In this document: one piece after another, positions 1-5,455 of the stretch
How positions within the stretch are numbered: position 1 is the stretch's first letter
Layout: every line of letters starts with the position of its first letter
NCBI GenBank assembly: GCA_043809805.1
Contig: JBDROR010000091.1
Location: 1 to 5,455 of the forward strand
Reading direction: 5' to 3'
Length of the DNA: 5,455 bases
Source of the DNA: JAQUKH01 sp043809805
Lineage (GTDB): Bacteria; JACRDZ01; JAQUKH01
Translations under genes and position numbers: made by a program
Notes under the pieces: generated by a model
Database searches by the model: none
What the model was told of the DNA's origin: nothing
Seen by the model: only the letters and a program-made list of their open reading frames with translations

Positions 1-1
1 A

Positions 2-769
2 AAAACAGAAAAAGAACTTTGTTATGACTGCCATGATGATAAGGCTTTGAAAGAATTTAAACATTTGCCTGTTGATAAGGGAGAATGTCACGAGTGTCAT
101 GATCCTCACAGCTCGCCGTATGTTTATCAGCTTCGGGATGAAAATGACAAAAGATTATGTTACATGTGCCATAAGAATAAAGAGCAGACAAAATATGTGC
201 ATACGTCGGTGGCTGATGGGAATTGTAAGGGTTGTCATGATCCCCATAGCTCGAACACAAAATGTCAGTTAAGAGCTAACAATAATGATTTTTGTTATTT
301 GTGCCATCAGTCACAAAAAGAAGAGTTCGATAAAAAGGTTGTGCACCAGCCGATTAAAGAGGAAAATGGCTGTCTTAAATGCCACGCGTATCACGGGTCT
401 CCATACTACAGAAATTTACGGGGAGATTATCCTGAAGAGCACCAGATTAATTACGCACCTGAGAAATTCGGGATTTGTTTTACGTGCCATGACAGCAAGA
501 TGGCCGCGTATCAATTTACAAATGAGAAGGGGACTAATTTCCGCAGGGGCGAATTAAATTTGCATTATGTTCACGTAAATCAACAGAAAAAAAGGGGCAG
601 GAGATGTACTGTTTGTCATAGCCCGCATGCCGCGGATAATTATCGTATGCTTTGTGATTTTGTCCCTTTTGGAGCAAAAGATTTTCGTTACAAGTATCCG
701 GTTGGTTTTAATCAAAATAAAGTAGGTAAAAGCTGTCTTCCTGGATGCCATGGACGTAAATTTTATTGA
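2..769 (+). CDS. Multihaem c-type cytochrome, paired-CxxCH family, 5' partial
   Basis: This is the C-terminal 255 residues of a periplasmic or extracytoplasmic electron-transfer protein. The frame is open to the left edge and already encodes a haem site (CYDCH, bases 20-34) upstream of the TTG at 47. The gene therefore begins outside the window, as does any signal peptide. Canonical CxxCH sites lie at 20-34, 86-100, 158-172, 224-238, 293-307, 371-385, 476-490 and 605-619, and a CX3CH (CLPGCH) is at 734-751, six codons before the stop. Sites alternate between a C-Y/F-x-CH type and a CxxCH-DPHSS type. A histidine lies 8-13 residues before each second-type site (for example KHLP and YVHTS), as expected for bis-histidine ligands. 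This matches the doubled-CxxCH (Paired_CXXCH) family. Such proteins serve in respiratory or extracellular electron transfer, but the partner and substrate cannot be told here. The gene probably ends its own operon, since a repeat-filled gap separates it from secA. Confidence 0.93.
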   Translation, partial: KTEKELCYDCHDDKALKEFKHLPVDKGECHECHDPHSSPYVYQLRDENDKRLCYMCHKNKEQTKYVHTSVADGNCKGCHDPHSSNTKCQLRANNNDFCYLCHQSQKEEFDKKVVHQPIKEENGCLKCHAYHGSPYYRNLRGDYPEEHQINYAPEKFGICFTCHDSKMAAYQFTNEKGTNFRRGELNLHYVHVNQQKKRGRRCTVCHSPHAADNYRMLCDFVPFGAKDFRYKYPVGFNQNKVGKSCLPGCHGRKFY

Positions 770-783
770 TTTGACGTGTTATT

Positions 784-847
784 GTAGGGGCGACCCTATG
801 TGGTCGCCCTGAATGAAAAGAGGGCAGCCACACAGGGCTGCCCCTAC
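784..847. repeat. 64-bp double-hairpin palindromic repeat (REP/BIME- or MITE-like)
   Basis: Two 27-base arms (784-810 and 821-847) lie in inverted orientation around a 10-base spacer. Both outer ends read GTAGGGGC, and 22 of 27 arm positions match. Each arm folds into its own perfect 8-bp stem with a 6-base loop: 788-795 with 802-809, and 822-829 with 836-843. Four of the five arm differences are two compensating base-pair swaps, so pairing is preserved in both. No T-run follows either hairpin, so a classical intrinsic terminator is not supported. The form resembles REP-type elements moved by RAYT (REP-associated Y1) transposases, or a small non-autonomous element. No transposase gene is present in the window. 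Confidence 0.85.
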
Positions 848-903
848 GGAAGAAAGATTTCTTCCTTCGGTCGAAATGACAATTGTATGCTCGAAATGAC
901 AAT
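848..903. repeat. Second palindromic repeat with 13-bp direct repeats, abutting the first
   Basis: The element starts with an 8+8 inverted repeat (GGAAGAAA at 848-855, TTTCTTCC at 858-865). A small TTCG-GT-CGAA palindrome follows at 866-875. Two copies of TCGAAATGACAAT lie at 871-883 and 891-903, 20 bases apart. On the minus strand it begins TGTCATTTCGACCGAAGG, a type I recognise as a widely dispersed bacterial intergenic repeat. It directly touches the GTAGGGGC element and ends 28 bases before the secA ATG, so it probably lies in the secA leader or promoter region. The right boundary is approximate. Confidence 0.7.
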
Positions 904-906
904 ATA

Positions 907-925
907 AGGGGGAGGATTTACAGGT
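907..925 (+). promoter_or_regulatory. secA ribosome-binding region with unusual spacing
   Basis: The strong purine tract AGGGGGAGG (907-915) leaves 16 bases to the ATG at 932, too far for a normal Shine-Dalgarno site. A weaker AGGT at 922-925 has a normal 6-base spacing. No in-frame ATG, GTG or TTG lies between the strong tract and 932, and the protein from 932 aligns in form with usual SecA N-termini, so the start is kept at 932. The AGGT is probably the functional site. Confidence 0.5.
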
Positions 926-931
926 AAAATT

Positions 932-3577
932 ATGTTTAATTATTTTTTAACAAGAATATTTGGAAGCCAATCAGAGAGGGAACTGAAAAAAATTATGCCT
1001 CAGATTGAAAAGGTAAATAGTATTGGCCATAAATTGGCCAAACTAAAAGAGGCAGAGTTAAAGGCTAAAACTAATGAGTTCCGCGATCGTCTGAATAACG
1101 GAGAAACTTTGGATAATCTTTTGCCTGAGGCATTCGCGGTTGTTCGGGAAGCAAGCCGCAGACGGTGTGAATGGGATCCCATATGGAATATGGTTCCTTT
1201 TGATGTTCAGTTAATAGGCGGCGTAGTTTTGCATCAGGGTAGAATTGCTGAGATGGCCACAGGCGAGGGGAAAACGCTGGTCGCGACATTGCCCGCTTAT
1301 TTGAATGCTCTGGCAGGGAAGGGAGTTCATATTATTACAGTAAACGATTATCTTGCCAGAAGAGATTGTTTGTGGATGGGGCCGCTTTATGAATATCTGG
1401 GGTTAACGGTTGGTGTCATCCAGTCGGGGATGAACAGCGTGGAACGCCGCGGCGCGTATGCGTGCGATATTACTTATGGAACGAATAATGAATTTGGATT
1501 TGATTATCTTAGGGATAATATGGCTTTAAGCAAAGATGAACAGGTGCAAAGAGGGCATTTCTTTGTGATTGTCGATGAAGTTGACAGCATTCTTATTGAC
1601 GAGGCAAGGACCCCGCTTATTATTTCAGGCCCTGCGGAAGAATCAACCAATAAATATTATAAGATTGATAGTGTTGTTCCGCTTCTGAGCAGCGAAAAGG
1701 ATTATATAGTTGAGGAAAAAGAGAAACGGGTTCTTTTGACGGAGGAAGGGGTTTTAAGGGCGGAGAAATTGTTACAGCTGGATAATCTCTATACAGGCAG
1801 TAATATTGAATGGGTTCATCATATTAATCAGGCGTTAAGGGCGCATACATTGTTCAAAAAGGATGTTGATTACATAATAAAGGATGGCCAGATACTTATT
1901 ATAGATGAGTTTACCGGTAGGCTTATGTCCGGCCGTCGTTGGTCGGACGGATTGCACCAGGCGATTGAGGCGAAGGAGCATGTCAAAATTGAGAATGAAA
2001 ACCAAACTTTAGCCACAATAACAGTTCAAAATTATTTCCGTATGTATAAAAAACTTTCAGGCATGACGGGAACCGCGGTAACGGAAGAGGTAGAATTTCA
2101 TAAAATTTATAATTTGGATGTTGTGGTTATCCCGACAAACAGGCCGTTAAACCGCGGGAATTTGCCTGATGTAATTTATCGTACCGAAAAAGAGAAATTC
2201 AGTGCGGCTATGAATGAAATTAGTTTTTGGAATGAGAAAGGAAGGCCTCTTCTTGTTGGAACCATTTCCATTGAAAGGTCAGAATTGCTTAGTTCTATGC
2301 TGAAAAGAAAAGGGATAAAGCATAACGTGTTGAATGCTAAATATCATGAGGAAGAGGCCCAGATAATTTTTCAGGCAGGAAGGCTTGGTGCGGTTACTAT
2401 TGCTACAAATATGGCGGGCCGCGGGACAGACATTCTTTTAGGAGGAAACGCGGAATTTTTGGCAAAGGAAATTGTGGGGGAGGGTAATTATTCGCCCGAA
2501 GAATTTGAAAAAGAATATAAAATAGCGTTGGAAAAAGTGAAAAAGAGCGTGGAAGAAGAACATAAAAAGGTTATAGAGCTCGGCGGGTTGTATGTTATGG
2601 GGACAGAGCGGCATGAAAGCAGGCGGATTGATAATCAGCTTCGTGGCAGGTGCGGAAGGCAGGGCGACCCTGGAGTTTCGAGGTTTTATATTTCGTTAGA
2701 GGATGATTTAATGCGTCTTTTTGGTTCGGATAAAATCTCGGAAATGATGAAGAAATTAGGAATGCGGGAGGGAGAAGATATACAGCATCCATGGGTGACT
2801 AAGGCAATTGAAACAGCGCAAAAGCGTGTTGAGTCGCATAATTTCGATATTAGAAAACATCTTTTGGACTATGATGATGTTATGAGTAAACAAAGAGTTG
2901 TAATATATGAAGAAAGACAGGCGGTATTGGAAGGCGAAGAGCTGAAAGAACATATACGGGAGATGCTGCAGAATGTTTTGCAGGATAAAATGGACATTTT
3001 TCTTGCCGAAAATATCCATCCGGAAGAATGGAACAGCAAGGGGTTTGTTGAATGGTTTCGCACGCTTAGCCCGGCAAATCCGGATATTGATTTTTTAAAG
3101 ACAGACAGGAAAGAAATACAAAATATTATTTGTAATAAATTAACAGCTATTTATGAAGACAAAGAAAAAGAGATTACATATGACGTAATGAGAAAATTAG
3201 AAAGGATGATTATTCTTCAGGTGGTTGATGACCGCTGGAAAGATCATTTGCTTTCTATGGACCATTTGAGGGAGGGGATTAATCTCAGGGCTTATGCTCA
3301 GAGGGACCCTCTGGTAGAATATCAGCATGAAGGGTTTGTTATGTTTAACGCGATGAATGAAAAGATTAAGGAAGAAGTGATCGATTATATTTATAGGATA
3401 CAATTAAAGAAAAGTGCTGCTCCGGTTGTAAAAAAGCGCCAGCCTATGTATTTTTCTCACGCGGAACCCGGGACAGTTAAGAAGCCTGAACAAAGACATG
3501 CTGAACATATAGGTCGAAATGATGCTTGTCCCTGCGGCAGCGGGAAAAAATATAAAAAGTGCTGCGGAGTGGCGTAG
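932..3577 (+). CDS. secA: Preprotein translocase subunit SecA
   Basis: SecA is the cytoplasmic and membrane-associated ATPase that pushes unfolded preproteins through the SecYEG channel. The 881-residue product has the full family order. The N-terminus (MFNYFLTRIFGSQSERELKK) is typical. NBD1 has Walker A ATGEGKT at 109-115 and the DEVD Walker B at 215-218. The preprotein-crosslinking region follows at about 228-350. NBD2 runs from DEFTGR (325-330) and MTGTA (378-382) to the arginine-finger motif GRCGRQGDPG (572-581). The helical scaffold and wing domains follow, with RWKDHLLSMDHLREGINLRA at 768-787. The zinc-binding SEC-C tail CPCGSGKKYKKCC is at 866-878, and this tail normally contacts SecB or the ribosome. 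The length is normal and no key residue is missing. NBD2 has a lysine/glutamate-rich stretch at about 520-548, in a region that varies between SecA proteins. lnt begins 22 bases downstream, so the two genes are probably co-transcribed. Confidence 0.99.
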   Translation: MFNYFLTRIFGSQSERELKKIMPQIEKVNSIGHKLAKLKEAELKAKTNEFRDRLNNGETLDNLLPEAFAVVREASRRRCEWDPIWNMVPFDVQLIGGVVLHQGRIAEMATGEGKTLVATLPAYLNALAGKGVHIITVNDYLARRDCLWMGPLYEYLGLTVGVIQSGMNSVERRGAYACDITYGTNNEFGFDYLRDNMALSKDEQVQRGHFFVIVDEVDSILIDEARTPLIISGPAEESTNKYYKIDSVVPLLSSEKDYIVEEKEKRVLLTEEGVLRAEKLLQLDNLYTGSNIEWVHHINQALRAHTLFKKDVDYIIKDGQILIIDEFTGRLMSGRRWSDGLHQAIEAKEHVKIENENQTLATITVQNYFRMYKKLSGMTGTAVTEEVEFHKIYNLDVVVIPTNRPLNRGNLPDVIYRTEKEKFSAAMNEISFWNEKGRPLLVGTISIERSELLSSMLKRKGIKHNVLNAKYHEEEAQIIFQAGRLGAVTIATNMAGRGTDILLGGNAEFLAKEIVGEGNYSPEEFEKEYKIALEKVKKSVEEEHKKVIELGGLYVMGTERHESRRIDNQLRGRCGRQGDPGVSRFYISLEDDLMRLFGSDKISEMMKKLGMREGEDIQHPWVTKAIETAQKRVESHNFDIRKHLLDYDDVMSKQRVVIYEERQAVLEGEELKEHIREMLQNVLQDKMDIFLAENIHPEEWNSKGFVEWFRTLSPANPDIDFLKTDRKEIQNIICNKLTAIYEDKEKEITYDVMRKLERMIILQVVDDRWKDHLLSMDHLREGINLRAYAQRDPLVEYQHEGFVMFNAMNEKIKEEVIDYIYRIQLKKSAAPVVKKRQPMYFSHAEPGTVKKPEQRHAEHIGRNDACPCGSGKKYKKCCGVA

Positions 3578-3599
3578 AGATGAGTCCATTCAATAAATT
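3566..3599 (+). promoter_or_regulatory. secA-lnt junction lacking a Shine-Dalgarno at the lnt start
   Basis: The 15 bases before the lnt ATG at 3600 are pyrimidine/A-rich and contain no purine SD tract, and an in-frame TAA at 3594-3596 blocks any earlier lnt start. A GGAG at 3566-3569, inside the secA 3' end, is spaced 10 bases before an out-of-frame ATG at 3580. That ATG opens a 14-codon reading frame ending at TAA 3622-3624, past the lnt start. Ribosomes finishing secA or this mini-frame could re-initiate at 3600. This is an inference from position only. Confidence 0.3.
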
Positions 3600-5075
3600 A
3601 TGTCTTATTTCCTTTCCTCCCTAAGCGGTTTATTGCTGATTTTGTGTTTTCCTCCTTTTGATCTGGGCTATTTGGCATGGATAGCGTTAGTTCCCCTATT
3701 GATTGCGATTGATAAAACTTCCCCCAAACAAGGATTTACGCTTTCTTTCTTCTGCGGATTGGTATTTTTTTCAGTCAGCACATTTTGGGTTAGTGTCTTT
3801 CATCCTTTGGCCCTGCCGCTTTCAATCGTTTATTTAAGCCTTTTTTTTGGACTTTTTGGGTTTGTTGTATGTAAAACTGGGGCTAGATTACCTCACCCCT
3901 ACTATCTGGCATTGGTATGGACCAGCATTGAATATATAAAATCATTGGGTTTTTTAGGATTTCCATGGTTCAGTTTAGGTTATACCCAGTATAAATTTCT
4001 TGGTCTAATTCAGATTAGCCGGTGGACGGGAGTCTGGGGTTTGACTTTTTTGATTGTTATTTTTAATGCTGGAGTCGCGCAGTGTTTTATTAAAAAGAAA
4101 TTAGATAAATTTTTTGTTTTTACGATTGTTATTGTAAGCGCAATATTTTTTTGGTGTCATTCCCGCGTAGGCGGGAATCCAGTAAACCCTAAAGATGAAT
4201 TGAATATAGCGGTAATTCAGGGAAATTTTGATGTTTATACTTATTTTTCAGCTGATGCGGTTCTTTCACGCGCGGGCTCGTTGAGCATGCAGGCGGTTAA
4301 ACAAGACAAAATTGATCTTGTTGTCTGGACGGAAACAATTTTACTTGAAGATATAGAAAAGAACGAAGTTCTAAAAACCCGTTTAATTCAACTTGTGAAA
4401 GATATGAACTGTTATCTTCTTTTAGGCGCGCCAAGTTATCAAACAATTGGAACGGAAGAGAAACATTTTAACAGCGCGGTCTTAATATCCCCTGACGGCG
4501 GAATTTCTTATTACAATAAAAGCCATTTAGTTCCTTTTGGAGAATTAGTTCCCGGAAATAAGAAATTTAACCTTGTAAAAAAATTTGCGGAATATATCGA
4601 ATCGGGAGAATATGATCCGGATCCAAAATCCAGATTGCTTGATATGGGTAGAGGGAAATTTGGGGCGATGATTTGTTTTGAGGGGATTTTCGGAAATTTG
4701 GCAGGGGAATTTGTTGAAAAAGGGGCGAACTTTTTGGTTAATATTACTGAAGATGATTGGTTGAAAAAGTATCCGTCAGGGATGAAACAGCACGCTTATA
4801 TGTCGGTTTTCAGGGCGGTTGAAAATAAAATTTATTATATCCGTGCGGGGAATTCGGGTTTATCGTTTATTATTGATCCTGACGGCAGAATAATTCAATC
4901 CATGCCTATCAAGACAGAAGGTTTTTTTACCGGAAAAATTTACTTAAAAACCGACGCAAAAACATTTTATACAAAATACGGGGATGTATTTGTGTGGATA
5001 GTTTTGATTTTTGCAATTGTTTGTTCAAAGTTCCATGTGGTTAGAAAGTATAACTTGACATACTTTAATACCTGA
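3600..5075 (+). CDS. lnt: Apolipoprotein N-acyltransferase
   Basis: Lnt transfers an acyl chain from phospholipid to the N-terminal diacylglyceryl-cysteine of lipoproteins, the last step after Lgt and LspA. It works at the periplasmic face of the inner membrane in diderm bacteria. The 491-residue product shows about seven hydrophobic segments (roughly 5-20, 22-37, 46-64, 72-91, 100-120, 146-161, 169-185). A carbon-nitrogen hydrolase (nitrilase) domain follows at about 201-445, and a final membrane segment at about 460-477. The triad is visible: E245 in VVWTET, K307 in YYNKSHLVPFGE and C359 in GAMICFE. E315 of VPFGE and E361 are also kept. WTE replaces the more usual WPE. The start at 3600 is the only one that includes the typical SGLLLILCFPPFDL opening, though it lacks an SD site. 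A repeat-derived peptide (residues 186-195) joins the seventh membrane segment to the catalytic domain. The last seven codons lie within a promoter for the next genes. Confidence 0.95.
   Translation: MSYFLSSLSGLLLILCFPPFDLGYLAWIALVPLLIAIDKTSPKQGFTLSFFCGLVFFSVSTFWVSVFHPLALPLSIVYLSLFFGLFGFVVCKTGARLPHPYYLALVWTSIEYIKSLGFLGFPWFSLGYTQYKFLGLIQISRWTGVWGLTFLIVIFNAGVAQCFIKKKLDKFFVFTIVIVSAIFFWCHSRVGGNPVNPKDELNIAVIQGNFDVYTYFSADAVLSRAGSLSMQAVKQDKIDLVVWTETILLEDIEKNEVLKTRLIQLVKDMNCYLLLGAPSYQTIGTEEKHFNSAVLISPDGGISYYNKSHLVPFGELVPGNKKFNLVKKFAEYIESGEYDPDPKSRLLDMGRGKFGAMICFEGIFGNLAGEFVEKGANFLVNITEDDWLKKYPSGMKQHAYMSVFRAVENKIYYIRAGNSGLSFIIDPDGRIIQSMPIKTEGFFTGKIYLKTDAKTFYTKYGDVFVWIVLIFAIVCSKFHVVRKYNLTYFNT
4155..4182 (+). 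repeat. In-frame dispersed palindromic repeat within lnt
   Basis: An 8-bp perfect inverted repeat, ATTCCCGC (4159-4166) and GCGGGAAT (4171-4178) with a GTAG loop, is embedded in a unit beginning TGTCATTCCCGC and ending GGCGGGAATCCAG. I recognise this as a common dispersed bacterial intergenic repeat. It is GC-rich against the AT-rich surrounding gene. It is read in the lnt frame, and with the next base (codons 4155-4184) gives CHSRVGGNPV, exactly between the seventh membrane segment and the nitrilase domain. Confidence 0.8.
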
Positions 5076-5083
5076 ACTATAAT
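5055..5083 (+). promoter_or_regulatory. Perfect consensus sigma70-type promoter for the antitoxin-toxin pair
   Basis: TTGACA at 5055-5060 and TATAAT at 5078-5083 are separated by exactly 17 bases, matching the housekeeping consensus at all twelve positions. The -35 box lies inside the last codons of lnt, and the lnt stop is at 5073-5075. Transcription would start near 5089-5091, only about 15 bases before the antitoxin ATG. The -10 overlaps an 8-base palindrome, ATAATTAT (5079-5086). That palindrome could be part of an operator for autorepression by the AbrB-type product, but this is inference. Confidence 0.85.
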
Positions 5084-5090
5084 TATCATC

Positions 5091-5096
5091 GGAGGT
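5091..5096 (+). promoter_or_regulatory. Strong ribosome-binding site of the antitoxin gene
   Basis: GGAGGT lies 8 bases before the ATG at 5105. It is the best SD in the window and fixes the antitoxin start. With transcription starting at about 5090, the SD would be almost at the mRNA 5' end. Confidence 0.85.
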
Positions 5097-5104
5097 AAAA
5101 AATA

Positions 5105-5368
5105 ATGACTATTACAAAATTAAAAATGAAAAACCAGGTAACTATTCCAAATAAGGTGGTGAAAATATTACATTTAAAAGCAAATGAATTGTTTGCAGTA
5201 GATGTAGAGGAAGATTATATAAAACTTACACCTGTAGAGATTGAACCTCGCTATACTCCCGAAGAATTAAATAATGTCGATCGTATTGTAGACAGAGAAA
5301 AAGCAAGGGCAAAAGTGTTAAAGCCGGGAAAAGAATTTTTGAAATATATAAAAAGGGTAACCAAGTGA
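5105..5368 (+). CDS. AbrB/MazE/SpoVT-type antitoxin
   Basis: This 87-residue protein begins with a swapped-hairpin DNA-binding fold of the AbrB/MazE class at residues 1-46. The hallmark is KLKMKNQVTIPNKVVKILHL, where the QVTIP core is followed by the hydrophobic helix and then the DVEEDYIKLTPVE strand. Residues 47-87 are charged and probably helical (YTPEELNNVDRIVDREKAR, then a lysine-rich tail). In antitoxins this part wraps and blocks the toxin. The gene has its own consensus promoter and strong SD, and its stop overlaps the next gene's GTG start as GTGA. Both traits are typical of type II toxin-antitoxin operons, in which the antitoxin comes first and represses the operon. It could instead be a stand-alone AbrB-like regulator, but the coupled downstream gene makes that less likely. 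Confidence 0.85.
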   Translation: MTITKLKMKNQVTIPNKVVKILHLKANELFAVDVEEDYIKLTPVEIEPRYTPEELNNVDRIVDREKARAKVLKPGKEFLKYIKRVTK

Positions 5369-5455
5369 AGAAAGTTTCAGTTCTGCCTTCTTTTGAACGT
5401 TCAATTAAAAAAATGAACCCGCAGGATAAAAACCAAATCGTGGAAAGCCTTGAGG
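5365..5455 (+). CDS. RelE/ParE-superfamily-like toxin, 3' partial
   Basis: A GTG at 5365 overlaps the antitoxin stop by four bases (GTGA), and an AGGG at 5354-5357 sits 7 bases upstream as a ribosome-binding site. The 30 visible codons stay open to the window edge and read MKKVSVLPSFERSIKKMNPQ, then a polar helix with KNQIVESLE. The pattern is a first beta-strand, then F-x-R-S-x-K-K, then a second helix. This is the usual N-terminus of RelE/ParE-fold toxins, which are mRNA-cleaving or gyrase-poisoning. The catalytic C-terminal residues are beyond the window, so the target and activity cannot be decided. The family call rests on this short stretch and on the operon layout. Confidence 0.7.
   Translation, partial: MKKVSVLPSFERSIKKMNPQDKNQIVESLE

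Noticed and set aside
771..801. TTGACG as a -35 box of a secA promoter
   Set aside because: At 17 bases downstream there is only CCCTAT, and the nearest CTATGT has a 19-base spacer. It is too weak, and it overlaps the repeat.
788..843. Intrinsic terminator for the cytochrome gene
   Set aside because: Two strong hairpins are present, but neither is followed by a T-run on the plus strand, and on the minus strand there is only a short TCTTTT. The form fits a mobile palindromic repeat better.
554..902. Minus-strand reading frames of about 65 codons
   Set aside because: They lie antisense to the cytochrome gene and across the repeats, have no SD and no recognisable domain. They are shadows.
883..908. 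TTGTAT plus TATAAG as a secA promoter
   Set aside because: The spacer is 14 bases, too short for sigma70, and the bases belong to the repeat unit.
2595..3063. Several minus-strand frames of 64-87 codons within secA
   Set aside because: They overlap a complete, strongly conserved gene, and their compositions look like antisense translation.
3841..3848. T8 run in lnt as a phase-variation or assembly-error site
   Set aside because: The frame is intact across it, and it encodes phenylalanines of a membrane segment. Several such T-runs occur in this hydrophobic stretch.
3879..3902. Possible further repeat inside lnt (GGGG...CCCCTAC)
   Set aside because: On the minus strand it starts GTAGGGG like the intergenic element, but the inner stem is missing. 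The encoded loop has a normal length for Lnt, so chance similarity is more likely.

Overview
The window carries five genes, all on the + strand: the 3' end of a multihaem c-type cytochrome gene, secA (preprotein translocase ATPase), lnt (apolipoprotein N-acyltransferase), a small AbrB/MazE-type antitoxin gene, and the first 30 codons of a RelE/ParE-like toxin gene that runs off the right edge. No RNA gene, CRISPR array or transposase gene was seen.

Organism. The DNA is moderately AT-rich. Lnt, which acylates outer-membrane-bound lipoproteins, points to a diderm bacterium. The cytochrome's paired CxxCH haem sites point to anaerobic or metal/mineral-linked respiration. The SecA Walker A context (MATGEGKT) and the GTNNEFGFDYLRDNM stretch resemble SecA of FCB/PVC-type and candidate-phylum bacteria. 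Together with the dispersed palindromic repeats, an uncultivated Omnitrophota-like or similar sediment/groundwater lineage is a reasonable guess, but the sequence alone does not prove it.

Layout. Positions 2-769 hold the cytochrome tail with eight CxxCH sites and a terminal CX3CH. Positions 770-931 are a 162-base gap packed with two abutting palindromic repeats: a 64-bp double-hairpin element (784-847) and a second family (848-903). They end only 28 bases before the secA ATG. secA is complete (881 aa), with both nucleotide-binding domains and the C-terminal zinc motif. lnt follows after 22 bases, probably as a two-gene envelope-biogenesis unit: SecA drives lipoprotein precursors through SecYEG, and Lnt adds the last acyl chain to mature lipoproteins. 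A third palindromic repeat sits inside lnt, in frame, and is translated as CHSRVGGNPV.

The last codons of lnt contain a perfect consensus sigma70 promoter (TTGACA, 17-base spacer, TATAAT). It would start a very short-leader mRNA for the toxin-antitoxin pair, whose two genes overlap by GTGA.

The core genes look ordinary. The most interesting signals are non-coding or mobile: the compensatory base swaps in the intergenic double hairpin, the translated repeat in lnt, and the fully consensus promoter overlapping the lnt 3' end. I do not see a wholly new multi-gene system.
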